From: Pseudomonadales bacterium
Lineage (GTDB): Bacteria; Pseudomonadota; Gammaproteobacteria; Pseudomonadales; DT-91
Direction: 5' to 3'
DNA: 64,000 nt
NCBI GenBank assembly: GCA_013215055.1
Contig: JABSRQ010000007.1
Coordinates: 310,001 to 374,000 of the forward strand
Each line of letters opens with the position of its first letter. The first letter of the stretch is position 1. Below, piece by piece: positions 29,936 through 38,423 of this stretch. The position numbers were made by a program, and so were the translations under genes. The notes below the pieces were generated by a model. It did not search any database and had not been told where the DNA came from. It saw only the letters and a list, made by a program, of their open reading frames with translations.

Positions 29936-31312
29936 ATGAAAAAACCACTATTCATTTTAAGCACAGCCTGTGTTTTAAGCCTTGGTATTGCCGCCTGCAA
30001 AGAAGAAAAAGAACTGCCTATACCTCCAGCAGAGAACACATTAACGTTCACCAATACCGTCACCAATACCGAAGATGGTAGCGCCACCTCCACCTTTATC
30101 TATGATGCAAAAGGCCAGCCCATCAGCCAAAGCGATGATATCGATAACGATGCCACGGCCGATGAAACCGTCATCTATAACTACAATGATAATGGCAGCA
30201 TTCATACTATCCAGTTTTATGAAAATGCTCAGGGTATTGAAAGTGCTAGTGATCTGGTCAGTTTCAGCTATAACGAACAGACACAATTAAGTGTATTAAA
30301 TTTTAATGGCGATGCCATCAGCTATAAACTTAAAAACGTGATTATCCATGCGCAATTTAATGGCTATAAACTCCGCGATCACTTTGCCGATCACCAGCTT
30401 AGCAACAGCTTTATTGCCCAATATAGCTATCATTCCGATGGCAGCATCGCGATGCGTAAAATCTTCAACAACGGCAATAACCACGCCGATGAAAAACTCA
30501 CTTATAGCTACAACGGCAGCGGCCTGTTAACAACGATCACCACCGATAACAGTGACGATGGCATGATTAATCAAATCCAAAGCTTTGATGAGCAATCCCG
30601 TCTAGTTGTTGATACACGGTATAACAGCTATCCAACACCCGGCACGATTTACAGCCATAGCTATGATGCGGCTAACGGCAATAAAACCGAATATAAAGTT
30701 GATTACAATCCCAAAGATGAAAATGGTGTTTTAGACGGTGAAGTTAATGTCACCAGAAATCTCTATTCTTATACACAGGATAACCGTGAGTGGTCCAACA
30801 TTCTCTATCACAACAATGAACTCGGTGAAAACTACCTTATATCCATTGTGCATATGTATGCCAACGATGTCAGCGGCCTGGGTAATCTTTTATCGACCGA
30901 ACGTTTAAGTAAAAAAAATAATGATCACAATAATAAAAACAGCTATTTCTATGATGCTGCTACCGTCGTTCGCAAACTCGATAGCAACAGCGAACTCAAC
31001 GCCGAGAATAGCGTAAGCTTCGACCATGCCTATCTGGAAAGCCATGATGAACACGGTAATTTAACCGAAGCCGCCTATGATTCCAGCCCCTCTATAGATG
31101 GCTCGGTAGCCGATGATTTTAGCGATAGATTCGAAAGCTACCACTATAACAGCAGCAATCATCGCAGCAGCTATAGCTATAAGAATGGAAAAAATGGGGC
31201 TCTGGTAGAAAGCAAAACCTATAACTACGAAGGTGATAGCAATATTGCCGATAAAGTCGTCCTACCCTACGATTATTCCAATATTTTTGTACCCGCCGGC
31301 TGCGACTGTTAA
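29936..31312 (+). CDS. YD/RHS-like repeat lipoprotein
   Basis: The 458-aa protein has a lipoprotein signal peptide with lipobox GIAAC (Cys20). The mature part is a series of imperfect repeats of about 40 residues with Y-x-Y-x(n)-G or YDAKGQ, YNDNGS, YHSDGS, YNGSGL, YDAANGN and DEHGNL, reminiscent of the YD repeats of RHS/teneurin proteins. There is no RHS core, toxin tip or associated VgrG. It ends in a cysteine pair (GCDC). GAGG is well placed before the ATG. Single gene ending at a strong terminator. Function unknown; possibly a surface or periplasmic beta-structure protein. Confidence 0.75.
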   Translation: MKKPLFILSTACVLSLGIAACKEEKELPIPPAENTLTFTNTVTNTEDGSATSTFIYDAKGQPISQSDDIDNDATADETVIYNYNDNGSIHTIQFYENAQGIESASDLVSFSYNEQTQLSVLNFNGDAISYKLKNVIIHAQFNGYKLRDHFADHQLSNSFIAQYSYHSDGSIAMRKIFNNGNNHADEKLTYSYNGSGLLTTITTDNSDDGMINQIQSFDEQSRLVVDTRYNSYPTPGTIYSHSYDAANGNKTEYKVDYNPKDENGVLDGEVNVTRNLYSYTQDNREWSNILYHNNELGENYLISIVHMYANDVSGLGNLLSTERLSKKNNDHNNKNSYFYDAATVVRKLDSNSELNAENSVSFDHAYLESHDEHGNLTEAAYDSSPSIDGSVADDFSDRFESYHYNSSNHRSSYSYKNGKNGALVESKTYNYEGDSNIADKVVLPYDYSNIFVPAGCDC

Positions 31313-31318
31313 AAAATA

Positions 31319-31341
31319 AAACGGGCCAGGCCCGTTTTTTT
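31319..31341 (+). terminator. Bidirectional terminator
   Basis: ACGGGC-CAG-GCCCGT hairpin with an A-rich upstream side and TTTTTTT downstream, placed between the convergent lipoprotein and YeeZ-like genes. It overlaps the last codons of the latter by two bases. Confidence 0.85.
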
Positions 31342-32239
31342 ATGCCTGAATCAGTTTATCAAAGCCGCTTTGATACGTCGGAAATAAGAATTCAAAACCT
31401 GCATCGGTGATCGCGGCATTGCTGCAGCGCTTGCTACCCACGGCAGGTTTCTTGGCAAGCTGCTCTGTATTAAGCGGTAGACCCGTTTGCTGGGCTAAAT
31501 AAGCCACTAACTCTGTGTATAACACCGGGCTATTATCGCAGCCAATATAGACACGCTTCAACGGGCTGGCCTGCGCATCCTTAAGCAATAAAAATTCAAT
31601 CATCCTGGCGCAATCCTGCACATGTATACGATTGGTGTAATAGTCCGTATCCACATTGGCCGCAAGCTTACCGTTGCGTAACTGCGTTAATAGCCTATGA
31701 CTGCCTTCTCTATAGATACCGGCAAGGCGTAACACTATGCCTTTATCTGCCAATGGTGCTAATAATTGTTCGGCCGCCAATAAACTTTGCCCGGATGTGC
31801 GTGAAGGCTCTGTATTACTCAATTCATCAACCCAGCTATTATCATCCTGTGCATAAACACTGGTACTGGAAAGCCAAATCAGCTTATTAATACTTTTAAG
31901 GTTTAATGCCGCCAGGATATTTTTTAAACCATCAACATAGGTTTTTTGATAAGCCGCAGCCACTGCTGCCTGATCTTTTACCTTGGCACTGATACCCGGA
32001 GTTAGGCTGATCACCACATAATCAAAATCTTGTTGAGTAAGTACCGACACACTCCCTGCATCAGTCACATCCAGGGCTTCGGCGTTAATAACGGCTACCA
32101 CTTTTTCAGGATTGCGCCTAAAACCGGTCACTTCGGCACCGTGTTTTTGTAATAAAACCGCCAGACGATTGCCGATATCACCACAGCCTATCAACGCGAC
32201 TTTTTTATTCTGTAACTTGCTCTGGGACAATGTACTCAT
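31340..32239 (-). CDS. YeeZ-like NAD(P)-dependent epimerase/dehydratase family protein
   Basis: Extended short-chain dehydrogenase fold of 299 aa, close to E. coli YeeZ, a protein of unknown substrate. Nucleotide-binding motif GCGDIG at residues 18-23; the active-site-like segment LIWLSSTSVYAQ near 120-130; LRLAGIYREG later. The Y-x3-K pair of classical enzymes is not evident, common in this atypical subgroup. The ATG at 32239 is divergent from oxyR with 74 bp between, so expression might be linked to OxyR binding there, which is inference. Confidence 0.8.
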   Translation of the reverse strand: MSTLSQSKLQNKKVALIGCGDIGNRLAVLLQKHGAEVTGFRRNPEKVVAVINAEALDVTDAGSVSVLTQQDFDYVVISLTPGISAKVKDQAAVAAAYQKTYVDGLKNILAALNLKSINKLIWLSSTSVYAQDDNSWVDELSNTEPSRTSGQSLLAAEQLLAPLADKGIVLRLAGIYREGSHRLLTQLRNGKLAANVDTDYYTNRIHVQDCARMIEFLLLKDAQASPLKRVYIGCDNSPVLYTELVAYLAQQTGLPLNTEQLAKKPAVGSKRCSNAAITDAGFEFLFPTYQSGFDKLIQA

Positions 32240-32313
32240 AAATATTTTTATTTAAGTTAGCTATATTGATTTATAATTTCTATTAACTTCAATGCAGAAG
32301 AACATTCACCATG

Positions 32314-33222
32314 ATGACACTTACCGAACTACGCTATCTTGTCACGCTGGCTGAAACCGGCCACTTTGGTAAAGCCTCCGAAGTCTGCCATGTCAGCCAG
32401 CCTACGTTAAGCATTGCGTTAAAAAAACTCGAAGAAAAACTCGGTGTGTCGTTAATTGAACGCAGCAAAAATCGCATATTCCCTACCGCCATAGGTGAAC
32501 AGGTGATTGAACAGGCCAAAGAAGTCTTGGCCCAAGCCAATAAGGTCAAAGAAATCGCCAGCGCAGGCAAAGATAGCCTCAATAGCCCAATTAAATTAGG
32601 CGCTATTTTTACCATAGGGCCTTATCTATTCCCCCATTTATTACCCGAGCTAAACAAACGTGCACCCAATATGCCGCTGGTATTAGAAGAAAACTACACG
32701 GGCATGCTACGCAAAAAATTGGCCGATGCCTCACTGGATGTTATCGTTATCGCGCTGCCTTTTAAGGAAAGCGATGTGGTGACAAAAAAGATTTATGATG
32801 AAGCCTTTGTCTTATTGATTCCCAAAGATCACCGCTGGGCCAAGCGCGACAATATCGACACATCCGAGTTAGCCGAAGAAACCGTATTGTTATTAGGTGA
32901 AGGACATTGCTTCAGGGATCAGGTTTTATCTGCCTGCCCGGAATTAAAACAACGTATGTTAGAACCTGACTACCCTATTGCAGCCTCAGCCAATACCTCA
33001 TTAGATACCTTAAAACATATGGTCGCCAGCGGCTTGGGCATAACCATATTACCGAGATCGGCGGCTAACCTTACGGATTATAATCAACAGCAATTAATCA
33101 CTATTCCCTTCAGTGAAGACAATATTCCCACCCGCAGTGTTGCGCTGGCCTGGCGTGCCAGCTTCCCCCGTTTTGAAGCCATAGACACCATCGTGGATGC
33201 GATGAAGCAGTGTAAAATATAA
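32314..33222 (+). CDS. oxyR: Hydrogen peroxide-sensing LysR regulator OxyR
   Basis: LysR-family activator that senses hydrogen peroxide through a disulfide and controls catalase, peroxiredoxin and related genes. From the second of two adjacent ATGs (32314) the protein is 302 aa, and the redox cysteines fall at 199 (GEGHCFRDQ) and 208 (LSAC), the same numbers as in E. coli. The winged HTH contains HFGKASEVCHVSQPTLS. The first ATG at 32311 adds one Met. Its stop overlaps the recG start by one base; the oxyR-recG operon is known from Pseudomonas. Confidence 0.95.
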   Translation: MTLTELRYLVTLAETGHFGKASEVCHVSQPTLSIALKKLEEKLGVSLIERSKNRIFPTAIGEQVIEQAKEVLAQANKVKEIASAGKDSLNSPIKLGAIFTIGPYLFPHLLPELNKRAPNMPLVLEENYTGMLRKKLADASLDVIVIALPFKESDVVTKKIYDEAFVLLIPKDHRWAKRDNIDTSELAEETVLLLGEGHCFRDQVLSACPELKQRMLEPDYPIAASANTSLDTLKHMVASGLGITILPRSAANLTDYNQQQLITIPFSEDNIPTRSVALAWRASFPRFEAIDTIVDAMKQCKI

Positions 33223-35348
33223 TGGCCTTATCGCTGTATGGGCCGGTCACACAACTCACCGGTGTAGGCCCAAAGCTACAGGCCAGTTTAAAAAAATTAA
33301 AAATCCATAGGGTGATAGATATCTTATTTCATCTACCCATGCGCTATCAAAACAAGGCCGTTATAACGCCCATTGCCGATTTAAAAGCCGAACAAGAGGC
33401 CGTGGTAGAAGGCATTATCCGCCACGCCCATCTCCGTGCCGGACGCCAAAAAGTCTTAACCGTGACCTTGGATGACAACTTCACGGCATTAAACCTGGTC
33501 TTTTTTCACTTCTCAGATGCCCAAGCCAAAGCTTTTACTAGCGGTAAAAAAATTCGTGCCTTTGGCCAAATCAAACCCGGCTTACATGGCTGGCAAATGA
33601 TGCACCCCGAATATGAACTGGGACCCACCCCCCTAGCCGCGAATACTCATGCAACACTCACCGCTATTTATCCCAGTACGGCGGGTATCACACAAAAGCA
33701 ATGGCATGATTTACAAACACAGGCATTAGATCTGCTTAAACTCAGCGGCGATACCCAGAGATTTACTGACGCCGATAAACGCAGTAATGCAGAAACGCTA
33801 TTAGATACGTTGCATTTTATTCATCAGCCCGATATTCAGGCCGATGTTATCTCGCTGCAACAACGCCAGCACCCCTTTATCGAAGATTTAGCTTTTGAAG
33901 AATTATTAGCCCATCAACTCAGCTTGTTACATCTACGCCATCACAAACAGATTTATAAAGCCGCGCCATTACAGATTGATTTACAACAACAACAGCAATT
34001 TATACAGCAACTGGGGTTTGAACTTACCCAAGCCCAGCAGCGGGTATTAGACGAGATTTTCAGCGACTTCAAAAAACCGCAGCCGATGTTACGTCTGATT
34101 CAAGGTGATGTAGGTTCAGGTAAAACCGTTGTTGCCGCATTAGCAGCCTTGGCCGCCATATCCAGCGGCTTTCAGGTGGCGATATTAGCCCCAACCGAAA
34201 TTTTAGCTGAACAACACCTGCTCAGCTTCCAACAATGGTTTAAACCGTTAAATATCAGCGTAGACTGGCTCGTTAGTCGTCATAAAAAACAACATAAAGA
34301 CGCCGTGTTAAATCAGCTAAAACAACGTAATAAAGACAGCTTAAAACTCTTGATAGGCACACATGCTATCTTTCAGGATGATGTCGCCTTTAACAAACTG
34401 GGCCTGGTTATTATCGATGAACAACACCGCTTTGGTGTACATCAGCGCCTCGCACTCAGAGACAAGGGCCTGCATATTGATGACAACATACATAATACCG
34501 GCCCGCTCAGTTATACCGCGCCTCATCAATTGGTGATGACCGCAACCCCGATTCCCAGAACCCTCGCGATGTGTGCCTATGCAGATCTGGATTGCTCCGT
34601 CATAGATGAACTACCCGCAGGGCGAAAGACCATTCAAACCGTGGTGATGGAACAACATCGAAGAGCTGAAGTTGTTGAACGCATTCTGACTTTATGCCAA
34701 CAAGGCCAGCAGGTGTATTGGGTAAACACATTGATTCATGAATCTGAAAATATGGATTGTCAGTCGGCGGCTGAAACCGCTGCATTTTTACAACAGGCAT
34801 TACCGCAATTAAACATAGGCCTTGTTCATGGCCAACTCAATTCCGAACAAAAAACGGCCACGATGCAGGCTTTCAGCAGCGGAAAACTGGATGTCTTGGT
34901 CGCAACCACGGTGATTGAAGTGGGCGTTAATATACCCAACGCCACCTTGATGGTGATAGAAAACCCTGAACGTTTGGGGCTGGCGCAATTACATCAATTA
35001 CGGGGCCGTGTAGGGCGCGGCCATCAGCAGAGTTTTTGCCTGCTGCTGTATCAAAAACCCTTAACCGATAACGGCAAAGCACGTTTAAAAGTGCTACGTG
35101 AAAGCAGTGACGGCTTTGTGATTGCCGAAAAAGATTTACAGCTACGTGGCCCCGGTGAATTATTAGGCAGTCAACAATCCGGTATCACCCGCTTTAAAGT
35201 TGCCGACTTACAATTGCATGGGCATTTGCTAGAGGCTGTGGATAAAACCGCCCATGCTCTAATGCAAGACAGTCAAAAAAATCAGGTGCTGATAGAGATG
35301 TTATCGCAACGTTGGATAGAAGCCGCCGATGACTATGTTCAGGCCTAA
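33222..35348 (+). CDS. recG: ATP-dependent DNA helicase RecG
   Basis: Branch-migrating helicase that regresses stalled forks and processes Holliday junctions and R-loops. It has 708 aa. The N-terminal wedge domain (LTGVGPKLQASLKKL, then an OB fold) precedes the helicase motifs: GDVGSGKT near residue 295, IIDEQHRFGV near 396, TATPIPRTLAM, ATTVIEVGVNIPNA and QLRGRVGRG. The start overlaps the oxyR stop (TAATG), so co-translation is likely, linking fork repair to peroxide stress. Confidence 0.97.
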   Translation: MALSLYGPVTQLTGVGPKLQASLKKLKIHRVIDILFHLPMRYQNKAVITPIADLKAEQEAVVEGIIRHAHLRAGRQKVLTVTLDDNFTALNLVFFHFSDAQAKAFTSGKKIRAFGQIKPGLHGWQMMHPEYELGPTPLAANTHATLTAIYPSTAGITQKQWHDLQTQALDLLKLSGDTQRFTDADKRSNAETLLDTLHFIHQPDIQADVISLQQRQHPFIEDLAFEELLAHQLSLLHLRHHKQIYKAAPLQIDLQQQQQFIQQLGFELTQAQQRVLDEIFSDFKKPQPMLRLIQGDVGSGKTVVAALAALAAISSGFQVAILAPTEILAEQHLLSFQQWFKPLNISVDWLVSRHKKQHKDAVLNQLKQRNKDSLKLLIGTHAIFQDDVAFNKLGLVIIDEQHRFGVHQRLALRDKGLHIDDNIHNTGPLSYTAPHQLVMTATPIPRTLAMCAYADLDCSVIDELPAGRKTIQTVVMEQHRRAEVVERILTLCQQGQQVYWVNTLIHESENMDCQSAAETAAFLQQALPQLNIGLVHGQLNSEQKTATMQAFSSGKLDVLVATTVIEVGVNIPNATLMVIENPERLGLAQLHQLRGRVGRGHQQSFCLLLYQKPLTDNGKARLKVLRESSDGFVIAEKDLQLRGPGELLGSQQSGITRFKVADLQLHGHLLEAVDKTAHALMQDSQKNQVLIEMLSQRWIEAADDYVQA

Positions 35349-35361
35349 CTAAAATGAAAAA

Positions 35362-38181
35362 TCAGCGTGTATAGAAATAGTTATTCATCAAAGTTATTCC
35401 AGAATCTATCAATTTAATATTAAAATCGATAGCCTGTAGATCATTTTTGATAGAAACCTCCTGCTCATCTTCATCACCCATATACATACCAAAAACTTCT
35501 CCACTATCACAGAATTCAAAATCATTATCATAGTCACTGCAGGCGATCATCTTGTATTGTCCGGCGATCACAGAGGAAAATGAATAGTGATAAAATTCTC
35601 CATCAAATGAGGCCATCACCTGATCATAGGCTTGATCGGTTTTGGCATCTAATAACAGTATATATACAGTACCTACATCGTGTATTTCTGCCTGACTATC
35701 GACCCGCATGGTTACCGCAATAATCACCTCAACATCATTGCTGATAAATGTAATGTTGCCGGTATATTCACCATCTTCCAAGCCGCTCCTATCCACTCTA
35801 AACTGGTATTGGCCCAAACCTCTAACATCTACAGCAAGCTCTACTATATTCAACCAGCTCTCTGAACTTTCAATGGATTCTACAGACAACGTATATTGCA
35901 CCGAGCTTTCTACGGTTAATGGCAATGATGATAACAAAGAGAAATCTAATTTCGATGCACTGAATTCCAATACCGGTGTTGTATTAACGGTGCCTGTATT
36001 TAACGCGGCTGATACTGCTTTAAATGCATTAATCATACCCATGCCATAAAGATCATCTCGACCCGCATCACCGATATCATCACTTAACAAACCTTGATCT
36101 AACATAGCATCTATATCTTCAGGGCTAAGATTAGGATTAACGGTTTTCATCAAAGCTATAACAGCAGCAACATGTGGGCTGGCCACCGATGTGCCCTGCA
36201 AATAATCTATTGTGTAGCTTATAGAGGACGAACTATCATTGGCAAAGGTGCTGAGTATCGCATCGGGATAACCGTCCCGATTATCATCAAATTTAGCTTC
36301 ACCGCCGGGAGCGGCGATATCAATGCTATTGCCTATGGCCGAATAGCTTGCCCGTTCACCCTTGGCATCTAACGCGGCAACCGAGATAACCCCATCATAG
36401 GCTGCCGGGTAAGAGAGCGTGGCATCACCATGGTTTCCGGCCGAGGCAATCACAATCACACCGGCAGCGCGTACCTGATCAATTATATTTTTATCGGCCT
36501 GTGAATACCCAGGCCCACCCAAACTTAAATTAATTATATCAGCCGCAGGGTTTGCGATTAAACCCGAATCGTTATCAAGCCCTGCCGCATACAACATCGC
36601 CTGATTTATATCGTAGCTATTACCAATGCCACCAAAACCTAGCACCCGTAAAGGCATCAGCTGCACACCGCTGGCAATACCGGCAATGCCATAGCCATTA
36701 TCACGTTTAGCTGCGATGATGCCCGCAACAAAAGTGCCATGAAAAATGCTGTTACCGGTATCTGTATCCCCAGGGTCATTAACATCGCTATCGATGCCAT
36801 CACCATCATGGGAATAATCTAGGTTTGAAATAAAATCAAAACCATTTAACAGTTGGCCTTGTAGATCCGGGTGATTTTTTCTTACGCCTGAATCCAATAC
36901 CGCTACCGTCACCGAGGCATTACCGGTGGTAATATTCCAGGCTTCAGGTAGACGAATAAGCGGATAATTCCATTGTCGATTAAAATACGGATCATTGCTG
37001 CCTAGTAGGCTATGGCGAATAAAATTGGGTTCAATATATTTTAAATTATGGCTGCTACGTAGATTTTTTATGGCCATTAAGGTTAGATATTTTTTCTTAT
37101 CATTGGCGTCAAAAAATATAAGTTTTTTTATTTTATTCCTGACCGATCTTGTAACTTTTTCTTCTTGAAGATCCAAATGTAATTGCCCTCTGGCATTCTC
37201 TTTAACAATCTTAAATCCCGCGGTTTGAATGCCCTCTTTAACATTTAACCTCGTTTTTGAGGCTGCGCTTCTTGCAGAAAAACCATCGACATCATCTTGA
37301 TATTCAGCTATCGCCTGAGATTGAATAAAATCATTGGATAACTGTAAACTTAATTTTTTTGACTGATTTCCTGATCCACTATAACCGATATCCAAACGAT
37401 AATTACTTGCGCCTTTAAAGACATTAACACCAATAAAATATTGTCCATCCGCTTTAACCGATAAAGATTCCAGTGCGGAGATTTCCAGCGAAGCATCTAT
37501 CACCTCACCTGAATTATTATATAAATATAAATCCAGATCAGCCTCGTCGGCGTGTAAAATCGTTAATTCAATGGTCTGCCCTGCAGTTAAATCGACGACA
37601 AAAAAATCATCCAAATCACCACTGGATTTTGACCGCCCCTCTGTACCGGCATTGGCTTTATTCACATAGCCTGCCAAAGTTATAGGCACCGACAATGTTT
37701 GCGCTGCTGCGATTGCATCATTGGAAATATAATTGGCATTGGGATCATTCACATCACTATCAACAGCTAATGTAGAAGATACGGAAATAGAGCCTGAGAT
37801 ATTAAAGCCAGCAAGTGTTTTAACAACGGTTATTGTCACCGTATCTCTGGCCACTACTGCATTATCTTCACTGACTTCCACCATAAATTTTAACGGTTTT
37901 AAGTCGCTGCCCTTGGGGGCGATAAATTCAATATGCTTATTAGTGCTAGCGTATAAATCTACCGTGACACCTGCGATTTGCTGCCAGGCATATTGTAGGG
38001 AAACTGAAGTGGAATTTTTGACAGAGGCTGCCAGTGTAACTTGGCTTGACGCTGCGACTTCCTGATCACTGCCAGCATCAACAGCAATGCCTGCAGCGTT
38101 ATTATCATTTTGATTATTGGAGTCACAGCCTGCTATAAAAATGAGGCAGATGAATAAGACAGTGGTGGCGAGTTGTGTCAT
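35362..38181 (-). CDS. S8 subtilisin-type serine protease lipoprotein
   Basis: The 939-aa secreted protease has lipobox FIAGC (Cys19). Order: a PKD/Ig-like module (about 34-120), a PPC-type domain (about 185-268, DDFFVVDLTAGQTIEL and YFIGVNVFKGASNYRL), a segment resembling an S8 propeptide (about 305-395), the catalytic domain (about 410-700) with D430 in AVLDSGV, H481 in HGTFVAG, N583 in ASAGNHG and S665 in GTSVASPH, then an Ig/BACON-like module and a C-terminal domain with an acidic D/E-rich stretch. AAGG lies seven bases before the ATG. Single gene, probably surface-anchored. Confidence 0.92.
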   Translation of the reverse strand: MTQLATTVLFICLIFIAGCDSNNQNDNNAAGIAVDAGSDQEVAASSQVTLAASVKNSTSVSLQYAWQQIAGVTVDLYASTNKHIEFIAPKGSDLKPLKFMVEVSEDNAVVARDTVTITVVKTLAGFNISGSISVSSTLAVDSDVNDPNANYISNDAIAAAQTLSVPITLAGYVNKANAGTEGRSKSSGDLDDFFVVDLTAGQTIELTILHADEADLDLYLYNNSGEVIDASLEISALESLSVKADGQYFIGVNVFKGASNYRLDIGYSGSGNQSKKLSLQLSNDFIQSQAIAEYQDDVDGFSARSAASKTRLNVKEGIQTAGFKIVKENARGQLHLDLQEEKVTRSVRNKIKKLIFFDANDKKKYLTLMAIKNLRSSHNLKYIEPNFIRHSLLGSNDPYFNRQWNYPLIRLPEAWNITTGNASVTVAVLDSGVRKNHPDLQGQLLNGFDFISNLDYSHDGDGIDSDVNDPGDTDTGNSIFHGTFVAGIIAAKRDNGYGIAGIASGVQLMPLRVLGFGGIGNSYDINQAMLYAAGLDNDSGLIANPAADIINLSLGGPGYSQADKNIIDQVRAAGVIVIASAGNHGDATLSYPAAYDGVISVAALDAKGERASYSAIGNSIDIAAPGGEAKFDDNRDGYPDAILSTFANDSSSSISYTIDYLQGTSVASPHVAAVIALMKTVNPNLSPEDIDAMLDQGLLSDDIGDAGRDDLYGMGMINAFKAVSAALNTGTVNTTPVLEFSASKLDFSLLSSLPLTVESSVQYTLSVESIESSESWLNIVELAVDVRGLGQYQFRVDRSGLEDGEYTGNITFISNDVEVIIAVTMRVDSQAEIHDVGTVYILLLDAKTDQAYDQVMASFDGEFYHYSFSSVIAGQYKMIACSDYDNDFEFCDSGEVFGMYMGDEDEQEVSIKNDLQAIDFNIKLIDSGITLMNNYFYTR

Positions 38182-38261
38182 AACAAACCTTCGATTGTCC
38201 CTAACCTATAAATTGATCTTAGGTGGGCAAAGGAAGAAGTCGAACATTTGTTATAGGTTTT

Positions 38262-38282
38262 TCACTTATAATAACTAAGTGA
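38262..38282. repeat. Inverted repeat upstream of the protease gene
   Basis: TCACTTA-TAATAAC-TAAGTGA, a perfect 7+7+7 inverted repeat about 80 bp upstream of the protease ATG (transcribed leftwards) in an AT-rich 242-bp gap. Candidate operator; no regulator can be named. Confidence 0.35.
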
Positions 38283-38423
38283 TATAAAGGTTTTTATTCA
38301 TTATTATCTAATGGCTTTAATCGGGTTTTTTGATAATTTAAGAAGCATGTTTTTATATTAAAAAGTAATTTTACAGACAATTTGGCAGAGATAAATAATT
38401 TTCAACCTATGGATTTTTTACTT

